Origin: Parasulfuritortus sp036391875
GTDB lineage: Bacteria; Pseudomonadota; Gammaproteobacteria; Burkholderiales; Thiobacillaceae
Assembly: GCA_036391875.1 (NCBI GenBank)
Contig: DASVZA010000039.1
Coordinates: 62,001 to 126,000, forward strand
Direction: 5' to 3'
DNA length: 64,000 bases
Shown: positions 55,868 to 64,000 of the stretch, in pieces
Layout of the letters: each line of letters starts with the position of its first letter
Numbering within the stretch: position 1 is the first letter of the stretch
Program-made: the position numbers and the translations under genes
Notes under the pieces: model-generated
What the model saw: the letters and a program-made list of their open reading frames with translations, nothing else
What the model was told of the DNA's origin: nothing
Database searches by the model: none

Positions 55868-56404
55868 CTAGTTCCGCTTGGCGGGTTCGATGTGCGCGGT
55901 GTGCGCGCCGTCGGTGATCCAGACCTGGCCGTCCTGCACGGTGCATTGCAGGCGCATGGTGCGGTTGGCCAGGGCGCTCAATGCGTCGCAGTCCTCGGCC
56001 GTGATGCGCAGCACGGTGAGCTTGTCCATGCGGGTCAGGGCGTTCCGGTTCTGCTCCCACCAGACATCGGTGGCGCGGCCGCCGTAGTTGACCAGCACCA
56101 CTTCATCGGCTCGGTTGCAGGCCTTGCGCAGCCATTTCTCGTCGGGCAGGCCGACGTCGATCCAGAGCTGGATGGCGCCGGTCAGGTCCTTCTGCCAGAG
56201 GTCGGGCTCGTCGTCCACGCAGAGGCCCTTGCCGAAGGTCAGGCCTTCCCGCGCGTAGAGCACGAAGGCGAGCAGGCGGACCATCATCCGCTCGTCGGTC
56301 TCCGAGGGATGGCGGGCGAGGGTGAGCGAATGGTCCGCGTAGTAGTTGCGGTCCATGTCTGCGATCTGAAGATCGGCTTTGTAGATGGTGGCCTTGAGTG
56401 CCAT
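55868..56404 (-). CDS. yaeQ: YaeQ family protein
   Basis: The 178-residue protein starts MALKATIYKADLQIADMDRN and continues with YYADHSLTLARHPSETDERMMVRLLAFVLYA. It then has DEPDLWQKDLTGAIQLWIDVGLP and VVLVNYGGRATDVWW. This is YaeQ, a variant of the PD-(D/E)xK nuclease fold, once linked to haemolysin expression. The present function is unclear. It lies between truC and ycaO on the same strand, eight bases from each, so the three genes are probably one transcript. Confidence 0.94.
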   Translation of the reverse strand: MALKATIYKADLQIADMDRNYYADHSLTLARHPSETDERMMVRLLAFVLYAREGLTFGKGLCVDDEPDLWQKDLTGAIQLWIDVGLPDEKWLRKACNRADEVVLVNYGGRATDVWWEQNRNALTRMDKLTVLRITAEDCDALSALANRTMRLQCTVQDGQVWITDGAHTAHIEPAKRN

Positions 56405-56412
56405 GGGGTTCC

Positions 56413-57144
56413 TCAGGTGAATTCGGTCCAGCCGAGTTGCCGGATGCAGTCGGCGAAGTCGGGTGCGGGCGGGGCGGAGAGTATCACTTCCCGGCCATCG
56501 CCGGGATGGCGGAAGCCGAGGCCGACCGAGGCGAGCAGCAGGCGGTGGCAGCCGAACCGTTCCTGGAACAGCCGGTTGTGGCGGCCCTTGCCGTGGGTGG
56601 CGTCGCCGACGATAGGGTGGGCGATGTGCTTCATGTGGCGGCGCAGTTGGTGCCGGCGGCCGGTGAGCGGTTCCAGTTCGACCAGGGCATAGCGGCTGGT
56701 CGGGTAGCGGTCGACACTCACCGGCAGTTCGACCGTGGCCAGGCGGCGGTAGCGGGTGACGGCCGGCTGCGGCGTGTCGTTCTCGCCGCGGTAGCCGTAT
56801 TCGTCCGGCATGCGGCCGAGCGGATGGTCGATCTCGCCCGCCGCGTCCGGCCAGCCACGCACCACGGCGAGGTAGCGCTTGGCGACTTCGCCGCGCTCGA
56901 ATTGGCCGCCGACCACGGAGGCGGTTTCAGCGTCGAGCGCGAACAGCAGGATGCCCGAGGTGCCTTTGTCGAGCCGATGCACCGGCCAGACCGGACGGCC
57001 GATCTGGTCGCGAAGCAGCTGAACGGCGAAGCGGGTTTCGTGGCGGTCGAGGTCGGTGCGATGGACCAGCAGGCCGGCCGGCTTGTCGATGGCGATCAGC
57101 CGGTCGTCGCGATAGACGAGGGTCAGCGGCGGGTTGATGTCGAT
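56413..57144 (-). CDS. truC: TruC-like tRNA pseudouridine synthase, start codon unclear
   Basis: The frame shows the RluA/TruC family from YRDDRLIAIDKPAGLLVHRT through the catalytic VHRLDKGTSGILLFA and LEPLTGRRHQLRRHMKHIAHP. It ends DCIRQLGWTEFT, very like E. coli TruC, which modifies tRNA position 65. The conserved N-terminus requires a start upstream of about 57120. However, I find no ATG, GTG or TTG in this frame from there back to a stop at 57277-57279. The first such codon is the GTG at 56982, inside the catalytic motif. I give 57144 as a nominal start (an ATC); a CTG at 57126 is an alternative. A sequencing error or mutation is possible. Confidence 0.8.
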   Translation of the reverse strand: MDINPPLTLVYRDDRLIAIDKPAGLLVHRTDLDRHETRFAVQLLRDQIGRPVWPVHRLDKGTSGILLFALDAETASVVGGQFERGEVAKRYLAVVRGWPDAAGEIDHPLGRMPDEYGYRGENDTPQPAVTRYRRLATVELPVSVDRYPTSRYALVELEPLTGRRHQLRRHMKHIAHPIVGDATHGKGRHNRLFQERFGCHRLLLASVGLGFRHPGDGREVILSAPPAPDFADCIRQLGWTEFT

Positions 57145-57202
57145 GCGGGATGCGGAACTGGACGGCCCCTCCCCGACTGGCGGGCGAGGGGCGGGTAATG
57201 AG

Positions 57203-57574
57203 TCAGGCCTGGCCGCCTTCTTCCTTGGCGATCTCGGCGTGAACCTGGGCCATGTCGACTTCCTTGGCGCGGGCGATCAGATCGTCAAAGGCGCCGGCCG
57301 GCAGGGCGCCGGCTTGCGAGTAGATGATGACCTTCTCGCGGAAGATCATCAGGGTCGGGATGGAGCGGATCTGGAAATGGCCGGCGATGCCCTGCTCAAC
57401 TTCGGTGTTGACCTTGGCGAAGACGATGTCCGGGTTCTTTTCGGCGGCGGCCTCGAAGACCGGCGCGAAGCCCTTGCAGGGACCGCACCAGGGGGCCCAG
57501 AAGTCGATGATGACGAAGTCGTTGCCGACGACGGTGGGTTCGAAGTTTTCTTCGTTGAGTTCGATGACGGCCAT
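57203..57574 (-). CDS. Thioredoxin family protein
   Basis: The 123-residue protein from ATG at 57574 (MAVIELNEENFEPTVVGNDF) has the thioredoxin active site FWAPWCGPCKGFAPVF and the cis-proline region SIPTLMIF. The C-terminal helix is longer than in TrxA (AKEVDMAQVHAEIAKEEGG). GGAG lies eight bases before the ATG; upstream in-frame codons to 57613 are not needed. It should act as a cytoplasmic disulfide reductase. It lies just upstream of the TruC-like gene on the same strand. Confidence 0.93.
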   Translation of the reverse strand: MAVIELNEENFEPTVVGNDFVIIDFWAPWCGPCKGFAPVFEAAAEKNPDIVFAKVNTEVEQGIAGHFQIRSIPTLMIFREKVIIYSQAGALPAGAFDDLIARAKEVDMAQVHAEIAKEEGGQA

Positions 57575-57637
57575 GGTTTGCTCCGGGGGCAGGGGTAAAG
57601 TTTTCCGCACCATAACATGACTGCTGCGATCAGGCCA

Positions 57638-60600
57638 TTAACCGGCTGCTGCGCTGGCTTGCCGGACCGAACGGCCGGACGACAGCCGTTCCAGATAGAG
57701 GTAGATCACCGGCGTGATGTACAGGGTGAGGAACTGCGAGACCAAGAGGCCGCCGACCACGGCCAGGCCGAGCGGCTGGCGCGCTTCGGCGCCGGCGCCG
57801 ATGCCGAGCGCGATGGGCAGGGTGCCGGCCAGCGCGGCCAGGGTGGTCATCATGATGGGCCGGAAGCGGATCAGGCAGGCCTGGTGGATGGCCTCGGCCG
57901 GCGCCATGCCTTCCTTGCGCTGCCGCTCCAGGGCGAAGTCGACCATCATGATGGCGTTCTTCTTGACGATGCCGATCAGCATGATGATGCCGACGAAGGC
58001 GTAGAGCGACAGGTCGACCTTGAACAAGGCCAGGGTGAGCAAAGCGCCGAGGCCGGCCGAGGGCAGGCCGGACAGGATGGTGAGCGGATGGATGAAGCTC
58101 TCGTACAGGATGCCGAGCACGATGTAGACGACCAGCACCGCGACCAGGAGCAGGATGCCGAGCCCGCGCTGGGAGGCCTCGAAGGCCTGGGCGGTGCCTT
58201 GCAGGCTGGAGTTGATCGAGGCCGGCATGCGCATCTCCTGCTCCAGGGCGCGGATGCGGCCGACCGCCTCACCCAGCGATACGCCGGGCAGCAGGTTGAA
58301 GGACAGGGTCACCGCCGGCAATTGGCCCAGGTGATTGACGGTGAGCGCCTGGTTCTTGCGGGTCATGCGGGCCACGCTGTCGAGCGGCACCAGGGTGCCG
58401 TTGCCGGAGCGGACGTGGATGCGCGACAGCATGCCGGGGTCGGCCTGGAATTCGGGCGCGACTTCCAGGATCACCTCGTACTGGTCGCTGTCGCCGTAGA
58501 TGGTCGAGATCTGGCGCGTGCTGAAGGCCGACTGCAGGGCGTCCTCGACCTGGCCGTAGGTGAGGCCGAGCGGGCCCAGCTTGTCGCGGTCGACATCGAG
58601 CGAGATGGCCGGGCTATTGTTGTTGAGGTTGGTGTTGACGTCGACGAAGCCGGGCAACTGGCGGATGCGCTCGAGCATGACGTCGCTCCAGTGGTACAGC
58701 TCCTTGAGGTCGATGTCCTTCAATGTGTACTGGTACTGCGCCGAGGTCAGCATGGCGGACAGGCGGATGGGAGGGGGGTTCTGCATCGACACCCGGATGC
58801 CCGGGATGGCGGCGAACTTCGGCCGCAGCTCCTGGATGATCCGGTCGGCCGGGATGCGCTGGTCGCGCGGCTTGAGCTTGAACAGCATGAAGCCGGTGTT
58901 GGAGGTCGGCCGCGAGCCTCCGGCGCCGACCACCGACATGAAGGTTTCGACGTTGGGGTCCTGGGCGACGATGGCGGCGACCTGGCGCTGCTTCTTCACC
59001 ATGGACTGGTACGAGGCGTCCTGGGCGCCCTCGGTGAAGGCGACGATCTGGCCGGAGTCGACGCTGGGCAGGAAGCCCTTGGGGATCGACACGTAGAGCC
59101 AGGCGCTGGCGGCGACCGTGGCGAGGAAGATGGCCAGGATCAGGCGCGGCCGGGCGATGGCCCAGGACAGGCTGGAACGGTAGGCGGCCAGCATGGTCTC
59201 GAAGGCCGATTCCAGCCGGCGGTAGATGCGGCCGTGCTGCTCGCGTTCCACAGGCTTCAGGTAGCGGCTGGCGAGCATCGGCGTCAAGGTCAGCGAGACG
59301 AAGCCGGAGACCAGGATGGCGGCGCCGATGGTGATGGCGAACTCGTGCAACAGGCGGCCGATGATGCCGCCCATGAACATGACCGGGATGAACACTGCGA
59401 TCAGCGACAGGGTCATCGAGATGATGGTGAAGCCGATTTCCCTCGCCCCCTTGATCGCCGCCTCGAACCGCGGTTCGCCGGCTTCGATGTGGCGGGAGAT
59501 GTTCTCCAGCATGACGATGGCGTCGTCGACCACGAAGCCGACCGACAGGGTGAGCGCCATCAGCGACAGGTTGTCCAGGCTGAAGCCGAGTGCATACATC
59601 GCGGCGAAGGTGCCGATCACCGAGAGCGGCAGGGCCAGGGCCGGAATGGCGGTGGCCGACAGGTTGCGCAGGAACATCAGGATCACAAGGATCACCAGGC
59701 AGCCGGCCAGGATCAGGGTGAACTGCACCTCGTCGATGGATTCGCTGATCGACACGCTGCGGTCATACAGCACCGACAGTTCGATCGAGGCCGGCAGCTT
59801 GGCCTGGAAGCTGGGCAGGATCTGCTTGATGGCCGCCACCGTGGCCGGCGTGTTGGCGTCCGGCTGGCGCTGGATGGCGAGCACGATGGCGCGCTTGTCG
59901 CCCAGCCAGTTGGCGTGCTTGTCGTCCTCCACGCTGTCGATGACGTTGGCCACTTCGTCCAGGCGGACCGGGGCGCCATTCTTGTAGGCGACGATCAGCG
60001 GCCGATAGGCGGCGGCGTTTTCGAGCTGGCCGTTGGCCTTGACGGCGAAGACCTGATGCGGACCCTGCAGGGTGCCGGTCGGCTGATTGACGTTGGCCGA
60101 CTGGATGGCCTGGCTCAACTCGTCCAGGCCGATGCCGCGCGAGGCCAGCCTGTCCGGATCGACATCGATGCGCACGGCGTATTTCTGCGAGCCGTAGACG
60201 TTGACCTGGGCCACGCCCGGGATGGTGGAGATGCGCTGGGCGAGCTGGGTCTCGGCGTATTCGTCGACTACCGACATGGGCAGCGTGTCGGAGCGCATGG
60301 CGAGATAGAAGATGGGCAGGTCGGCCGGGTTCACCTTGCGGAATGAGGGCGGCGACGGCATGTCGTTGGGCAGCTTGCGCTGGGCGGCCGAGATGGCCGA
60401 CTGCACGTCGAGCGCGGCGGCGTCGATATTGCGGTCGAGATCGAATTGCAGCGTGATGGAGGTCGCGCCGAGCGCGCTGGTGGAGTTGATCGAGGTGATG
60501 CCGGCGATGGTCGAGAACTGCGCTTCGAGCGGCGTGGCGACGGTGGCGGCCATGGTCTCGGGCGAGGCGCCGGGCAGCGAGGCGGTGACCGAGATGGTCG

Positions 60601-60727
60601 GGAAGTCGACCTTGGGCAATTCCGAGACCGGCAGGCTGCGGTAGGCGATCAGGCCGAAGACCAGGAACGCCGCCATCAGCAGCGTGGTCATCACCGGCCG
60701 GCGGATGCAGAGTTCAGGCAGCTGCAC
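57638..60727 (-). CDS. RND multidrug efflux permease (HAE1/MdtB-C type)
   Basis: The 1029-residue inner-membrane pump has the 12-helix RND layout with two large periplasmic loops. Visible motifs are RRPVMTTLLMAAFLVFGLIA at the N-terminus, SVGFVVDDAIVMLENISRHI with the Asp pair of the proton relay in helix 4, and the second-half KNAIMMVDFALERQR. These match MdtB/MdtC/MuxB-type pumps. Only one permease gene is present, where MdtABC has two. The adaptor gene lies nine bases upstream. No TolC-like gene is in the window. Confidence 0.94.
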   Translation of the reverse strand: MQLPELCIRRPVMTTLLMAAFLVFGLIAYRSLPVSELPKVDFPTISVTASLPGASPETMAATVATPLEAQFSTIAGITSINSTSALGATSITLQFDLDRNIDAAALDVQSAISAAQRKLPNDMPSPPSFRKVNPADLPIFYLAMRSDTLPMSVVDEYAETQLAQRISTIPGVAQVNVYGSQKYAVRIDVDPDRLASRGIGLDELSQAIQSANVNQPTGTLQGPHQVFAVKANGQLENAAAYRPLIVAYKNGAPVRLDEVANVIDSVEDDKHANWLGDKRAIVLAIQRQPDANTPATVAAIKQILPSFQAKLPASIELSVLYDRSVSISESIDEVQFTLILAGCLVILVILMFLRNLSATAIPALALPLSVIGTFAAMYALGFSLDNLSLMALTLSVGFVVDDAIVMLENISRHIEAGEPRFEAAIKGAREIGFTIISMTLSLIAVFIPVMFMGGIIGRLLHEFAITIGAAILVSGFVSLTLTPMLASRYLKPVEREQHGRIYRRLESAFETMLAAYRSSLSWAIARPRLILAIFLATVAASAWLYVSIPKGFLPSVDSGQIVAFTEGAQDASYQSMVKKQRQVAAIVAQDPNVETFMSVVGAGGSRPTSNTGFMLFKLKPRDQRIPADRIIQELRPKFAAIPGIRVSMQNPPPIRLSAMLTSAQYQYTLKDIDLKELYHWSDVMLERIRQLPGFVDVNTNLNNNSPAISLDVDRDKLGPLGLTYGQVEDALQSAFSTRQISTIYGDSDQYEVILEVAPEFQADPGMLSRIHVRSGNGTLVPLDSVARMTRKNQALTVNHLGQLPAVTLSFNLLPGVSLGEAVGRIRALEQEMRMPASINSSLQGTAQAFEASQRGLGILLLVAVLVVYIVLGILYESFIHPLTILSGLPSAGLGALLTLALFKVDLSLYAFVGIIMLIGIVKKNAIMMVDFALERQRKEGMAPAEAIHQACLIRFRPIMMTTLAALAGTLPIALGIGAGAEARQPLGLAVVGGLLVSQFLTLYITPVIYLYLERLSSGRSVRQASAAAG

Positions 60728-60736
60728 GATGCGCCC

Positions 60737-61870
60737 TCAGCGTGCGGCCGACGGACCGGCGGCGAGCTTGAACTTGACCTTGGACTTCGGCGTCAGCCGC
60801 ATGTGGCCGTCGGTCACCACCGTCTCGCCGGCCTTCAAACCGGAGGCGATGGCCGCCAGGCCGCCGCGGCTGGCGGCGACCGCGGCCTGGCGGATGGTGA
60901 TGCTGGAGTCGGGGTTGACCACGTAGACGACGGTGCCGTTGGGGCCCTGCTGCACCGCTTCTGAGGGCACCACGACGGCGTCCTTCAAGGTCTTCAGGAT
61001 GAGGCTGACGCGCAGGTACTGGCCGGCCGAAAGCCTGCCGTCCTTGTTGTCGAGCCGCGCCTTCATCAGCAGCGTGCCGGTGCTCGGATCGACCGCGTTG
61101 TCGACGAAGCTCACGGTCGCCTCCTCGTCGGCCCGCTTGTCGCCCGGCACGCCGACCAGCACCTTGGGCGGCCCCTGGAGCAGTTCCTTGCGCAGATCGG
61201 CCAGATAGTTTTCCGGCAGCGAGAAATCGACCAGCAGCGGCTGCACGCGGTTGATCACGGCCAGCACCGTGTCGTTGGTCTTGATCGCCGTGCCGGGGAA
61301 CACCAGTCGGGCGCCGACGATGCCGTCGATGGGGGCGCGGATCGTGGCGTAGCTCAATTGCAGGCGGGCCAGTTCCAGGCTGGCCTGGTCCGCCTTCACC
61401 GTGGCCTCGGCGGCGGCCGCGGCGGCGTGCAGGTCGGTCAGTTTCTCTTCCGAGACGAAACCCTGCTGCTGCAGCTTCTGATAGCGCGCGGCATCGGCCT
61501 GGGCCTGCCTGAGCAGCGCGCGGTCCTTGGCCAGCGTGGCTGCGGCCTGCTGCAGGCGGGCGTTGAAGTCGGCGGGGTCGAGACGCAGCAGCAGGTCGCC
61601 GGTGTGGACGCGCTGGCCTTCCTGGTATTGCACGCTCTGCACCTGACCGTCGACCCGCGACTTGAGCGATACCGATTCGTAGGCCTCGCCGCGGCCGACC
61701 ATGTCGACCACGATGGGCATGTCGCGGGTGACCGCCTGCGCCGCCAGCACCGGCACCGGCGCATTGGTCTTGGCGCTGTTTTTGTCTTCGGTGGAGGTCG
61801 TGTGACGGTAGAAGTAGATGCCGCCCGCGAGGATCAATACAACGATGAACAGCTTGAGCAGGGTACGCAT
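60737..61870 (-). CDS. RND efflux periplasmic adaptor (MdtA-like)
   Basis: The 377-residue protein has an N-terminal membrane anchor (LLKLFIVVLILAGGIYFY). It has a lipoyl half-motif (VSLKSRVDGQVQSVQYQEGQ), an alpha-hairpin (about residues 110-175), the second lipoyl half IRAPIDGIVGARLVFPG, and beta-barrel and membrane-proximal domains ending VVTDGHMRLTPKSKVKF. It links the pump to an outer-membrane channel. It is the first gene of the two-gene unit. There is no obvious regulator gene adjacent; the gap of about 210 bases upstream to the histone gene terminator holds no gene I can support. Confidence 0.93.
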   Translation of the reverse strand: MRTLLKLFIVVLILAGGIYFYRHTTSTEDKNSAKTNAPVPVLAAQAVTRDMPIVVDMVGRGEAYESVSLKSRVDGQVQSVQYQEGQRVHTGDLLLRLDPADFNARLQQAAATLAKDRALLRQAQADAARYQKLQQQGFVSEEKLTDLHAAAAAAEATVKADQASLELARLQLSYATIRAPIDGIVGARLVFPGTAIKTNDTVLAVINRVQPLLVDFSLPENYLADLRKELLQGPPKVLVGVPGDKRADEEATVSFVDNAVDPSTGTLLMKARLDNKDGRLSAGQYLRVSLILKTLKDAVVVPSEAVQQGPNGTVVYVVNPDSSITIRQAAVAASRGGLAAIASGLKAGETVVTDGHMRLTPKSKVKFKLAAGPSAAR

Positions 61871-62082
61871 CTACAGCCTCGCAGACGTAACGGAAATGAA
61901 CGGGACAACCGGCTTGAAATCGTATCTGAAAATCGATCCTGCAATTTCGATTTGCACACTTTTTTCAAGATTGGGGCGATGGCTCCCGATGAGCCATGGA
62001 GCGGCAATGAGCGGGATGTGGACGGTGCTGTTCGCGGGTGTGCCGGTTGCCGTCGGTATGCTGCCGCATCGGACAGCAGGCG

Positions 62083-62116
62083 AAAAAAAAAGGCGAGGAG
62101 CACCTCGCCTTTTTTC
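62083..62116 (-). terminator. Strong bidirectional terminator after the histone-like gene
   Basis: AGGCGAGG (62091-62098) pairs perfectly with CCTCGCCT (62103-62110) around AGCA. An A run precedes it (62083-62090) and a T run follows it (62111-62115), extending the stem. The A run gives a U tract to the minus-strand histone transcript; the T run would also stop plus-strand transcription. Confidence 0.85.
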
Positions 62117-62128
62117 TTGCAGACGACC

Positions 62129-62371
62129 TCAGGCCTTCTTGGCAGGGGCCTTCTTCGCGGCGGGCTTGGCAGCAGCCTTGGGAGCGGCGGCCTTCTTTGC
62201 AGCGGGCTTGGCGGCAGCAGCCTTGGGGGCGGCAGCCTTCTTCACGGCGGGCTTGGCGGCAGCAGCTTTGGGAGCGGCGGCCTTCTTCACTGCAGGTTTG
62301 GCGGTCGCAGTCGCGGTAGCCGGGGTGGCGGCGGCGGCGGTTTTCGCCTTGGTGGATTTAGCGGCGGGCAT
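62129..62371 (-). CDS. Histone H1-like Ala/Lys/Pro-rich DNA-binding protein
   Basis: The 80-residue protein is almost wholly Ala, Lys and Pro with a few Thr. KPAVKKAAAPKAAAA-type units repeat through residues 25-75. This is the composition of bacterial H1-like nucleoid proteins (as in AlgP C-termini and Bordetella BpH1). It should bind DNA without specificity through the lysines. There is no globular domain. It has GGAG nine or so bases before the ATG, and its own terminator at 62083-62116, so it is a compact single-gene unit. Confidence 0.9.
   Translation of the reverse strand: MPAAKSTKAKTAAAATPATATATAKPAVKKAAAPKAAAAKPAVKKAAAPKAAAAKPAAKKAAAPKAAAKPAAKKAPAKKA
62149..62300. repeat. Tandem DNA repeats inside the histone-like gene
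   Basis: The segment beginning CCTTCTT recurs at 62149, 62191, 62236 and 62281, giving periods of 42, 45 and 45 bases, each coding a KPAxKKAAAPKAAA(A)-type unit. Whole-codon periods mean that gain or loss of a unit would change protein length without a frameshift. Confidence 0.75.
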
Positions 62372-62508
62372 GTCTCACACTCCTTATGGTTGGAAGGCCG
62401 GAAAGCCTTATGCCTCAAGTAGTTCCACGCGTATGCGTGTTGCTCGTAATTCTAGAGCAAAAAAACTGCAATGCAGCAAGGGACCAAGCTATTTTTTTTG
62501 CGAAGAAC

Positions 62509-63765
62509 TCAGTGTTGTTGCCGCTGGTGGACGATTTCATTTTCGAACAGCGCATCGACCCGTTCGCGACGACGTACGAGCGACGCGTTTTCACCCTCCA
62601 CCAACACCTCCGCGGCACGCGGCCGAGTGTTGTAGTTCGAGCTCATGCTCATGCCGTACGCACCCGCCGAAAGCAAGGCCAGCAGGTCGTTTTCAGCCAA
62701 TGCGAGGTCGCGGTCGTGGGCCAGGAAATCGCCGCTCTCGCACACCGGGCCGACGATTTCGTAACTGCGTTTTTCGCCGGCGCGTTCGCGCACCGGCTGC
62801 ACGTCGTGCCAGGCATCGTAGAGCGAGGGACGCATGAGATCGTTCATCGCCGCATCGACGATGGCGAAGTCTTTCGCTTCGCCGTGCTTGAGATACTCGA
62901 CCTTGGTGAGCAGCAATCCGGCGTTGGCGACCAGCGAACGACCCGGTTCGAGGATGAGCTTGTGCGGCCGTCCTTGCAGACGCGACAACAACACGCCGGC
63001 GTACTCGCTCATCGCCGGCGGCGTCTCGTCCTGATAGCGCACGCCGAGTCCGCCACCGAGGTCGATGTGCTGCAACGCGATGCCGTCCGCGGCCAGCCGG
63101 TCGACCAGGTCGAGCACCTTGTCGAGCGCTTCGGCGAAAGGCGACGACTCGGTGAGTTGCGAGCCGATGTGGCAGTCGACGCCGACCACCTTCAGGTGCG
63201 CCATCGCCGCGGCTTCCTTATAAAGTCGCGGCGCGTCGGCGTAGGCGATGCCGAACTTGTTCTTCTTGAGTCCGGTGGCGATGTAGGGATGGGTCTTGGC
63301 GTCGACGTCGGGGTTGACCCGGAAGCTCACCGGCGCAACCTTGCCGAGCCGGCCGGCGACCTCGTTCAGCCGCATGAGCTCGCTTTCCGATTCGACGTTG
63401 AAGCAATGGATGCCGGCGTTCAATGCCGCTGCCATTTCCTCTGAGGTCTTGCCGACGCCCGAGAACACCACCTTGCCCGGATCGCCGCCGGCCGCCAGCA
63501 CGCGCGCCAGTTCGCCGCCGGAGACGATGTCGAAACCGGCGCCGAGCCCGGCGAACAGATTGAGGATGGCCAGGTTCGGGTTGGCCTTCACCGCATAGCA
63601 GATCAGGTGCGGATGGGGCGCGAAGGCCTGGTCGTAGTTGCGGTAGGCCTCGGTCAGCGCGGCGCTGGAATAGACATAGCAGGGCGTGCCGAATTCATTG
63701 GCGATGGCGTCGAGGGCGACCGATTCGCAATGCAGCACGCCGTCACGGCGGATGAACGGATTCAT
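62509..63765 (-). CDS. lysA: Diaminopimelate decarboxylase
   Basis: LysA decarboxylates meso-diaminopimelate to lysine. The 418-residue fold-type III PLP enzyme has the PLP-lysine in HLICYAVKANPN, the GCH/HIGSQ loop as GVDCHIGSQLTE, the glycine-rich IDLGGGLGVRY, EPGRSLVANAG, and the catalytic Cys in VGPVCESGDFLA. Length is standard. Its ATG overlaps the lptM stop (ATGA on the minus strand), so they are coupled. It ends about 140 bases before the histone-like gene; an A/T-rich inverted stretch in that gap may terminate it weakly. Confidence 0.97.
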   Translation of the reverse strand: MNPFIRRDGVLHCESVALDAIANEFGTPCYVYSSAALTEAYRNYDQAFAPHPHLICYAVKANPNLAILNLFAGLGAGFDIVSGGELARVLAAGGDPGKVVFSGVGKTSEEMAAALNAGIHCFNVESESELMRLNEVAGRLGKVAPVSFRVNPDVDAKTHPYIATGLKKNKFGIAYADAPRLYKEAAAMAHLKVVGVDCHIGSQLTESSPFAEALDKVLDLVDRLAADGIALQHIDLGGGLGVRYQDETPPAMSEYAGVLLSRLQGRPHKLILEPGRSLVANAGLLLTKVEYLKHGEAKDFAIVDAAMNDLMRPSLYDAWHDVQPVRERAGEKRSYEIVGPVCESGDFLAHDRDLALAENDLLALLSAGAYGMSMSSNYNTRPRAAEVLVEGENASLVRRRERVDALFENEIVHQRQQH

Positions 63766-63884
63766 TTGTTGGAAGAGGATTGTGTGGCTACGGGGTGGGT
63801 CTGGTCGGGCAGGTAGAGTTCACCTTTCTTGCCGCAGGCGGCGAGCAGGAAAAGCACGACCAGGAAGAGGGAAATCAGGCGCAT
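63762..63884 (-). CDS. lptM: LPS-assembly-associated small lipoprotein (LptM/YifL-like)
   Basis: The 40-residue frame encodes MRLISLFLVVLLFLLAACGK-like sequence with a lipobox (LLAAC) at residues 13-16, then GKKGELYLPD, the conserved motif of YifL/LptM. LptM helps LptD mature in E. coli. The visible sequence is MRLISLFLVVLFLLAACGKK to the lipidated Cys and beyond. It overlaps lysA by four bases. The same neighbourhood (cyaY, lptM, then a lysine/DAP gene) is known in E. coli, which supports the call. Confidence 0.9.
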   Translation of the reverse strand: MRLISLFLVVLFLLAACGKKGELYLPDQTHPVATQSSSNK

Positions 63885-63936
63885 GGGAATGTCGTTACAA
63901 TGTGTTGAATCAAGTCTATCACGCGCGAGGATTGCC

Positions 63937-64000
63937 ATGACCGAGAGCGAATACGCTCAACTGACCGATGCCTTTTTCAAACGTCTCGACCAGGCGTTGG
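63937..64000 (+). CDS. cyaY: Iron donor protein CyaY (frataxin), 5' end only
   Basis: Only the first 21 residues are in the window: MTESEYAQLTDAFFKRLDQA. The acidic first helix (ESEYAQLTDAFFKRLDQAL) is like that of bacterial frataxin, which binds iron and modulates Fe-S cluster assembly. Its position, divergent from lptM-lysA, matches the usual cyaY location. The gene continues past the right edge. Confidence 0.75.
   Translation, partial: MTESEYAQLTDAFFKRLDQAL

Noticed and set aside
57617..60346. A 909-codon open frame antisense to the RND permease
   Set aside because: Low-complexity Gln/Asp/Gly-rich product without motifs; the minus strand encodes an intact 1029-residue pump.
62149..62300. 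Regular repeats considered as a CRISPR array
   Set aside because: The repeats are contiguous, codon-periodic and inside the histone-like gene; there are no unique spacers.

Overview
The window is a chromosomal segment of a GC-rich Gram-negative bacterium. Gene content and order fit a betaproteobacterium, probably of the Nitrosomonadales/Thiobacillaceae type, although the genus cannot be fixed from sequence alone. Supporting points are secA divergent from a DUF721 gene, ubiB next to a UbiJ-like SCP2 gene, the lptM-lysA pair divergent from cyaY, purK/purE and purM/purN pairs, an Ala/Lys-rich histone H1-like protein, and a second IF-1-like gene. I saw no tRNA, rRNA, CRISPR array, insertion sequence or prophage.

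Layout. 1-8.3 kb: a cut-off PerM-type permease, purM-purN-DUF3108 (+), two Ser/Thr/Gln-rich small proteins, one with a FlaG-like end (-), purE-purK, corA and a phosphomannomutase (-). 8.3-8.6 kb: a dense regulatory gap holding a likely small RNA or attenuator. 8.6-16.2 kb: hemN, a zinc-finger protein, ilvE, glnE, acs and a small membrane protein. 16.2-20 kb: proS, a lytic transglycosylase and an unrecognised 445-residue protein (-). 20-26.2 kb: spermidine-synthase-like protein, rppH, a CBS-domain protein, apbC/mrp, dcd and a PLP-dependent basic amino acid decarboxylase (+). 26.2-31.4 kb: a minus-strand run from secA through a thioesterase, a small conserved protein, a pterin dehydratase, a Cys-rich protein and a flavoprotein. 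31.5-42.3 kb: DUF721, aroK, VanZ-like, DHH, FadL-like, ubiJ/ubiB, a diguanylate cyclase, and mtnA-hda-glycosyltransferase with overlapping junctions.

42.3-54 kb is the most accessory-looking part. It holds a secreted OB-fold protein, a 43-residue Lys-rich protein abutting a winged-helix protein, a secreted DsrE-like protein, a lone MlaF-type ATPase, a large PAS/GGDEF/EAL protein ending in a zinc-binding CZB domain, a NERD protein, DUF3820, a phospholipase C-like enzyme, a cold shock protein with a structured leader, two small unknown proteins and an IF-1 paralogue followed by an interspersed palindromic repeat. 54-64 kb: YcaO, YaeQ, a TruC-like pseudouridine synthase without a normal start codon, thioredoxin, an RND pump with its adaptor, the histone-like gene with a strong terminator, lysA, lptM and the start of cyaY.

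The core genes form ordinary housekeeping sets: purine synthesis, amino acids, ubiquinone, protein export and Fe-S carrier function. The points most worth following up are the hemN/pgm intergenic RNA with its promoter and operator-like repeats, the IscR-like site plus terminator-like hairpin before apbC, the missing truC start, the flavoprotein/Cys-rich pair, and the unrecognised protein that may be a distant RelA/SpoT-fold member.
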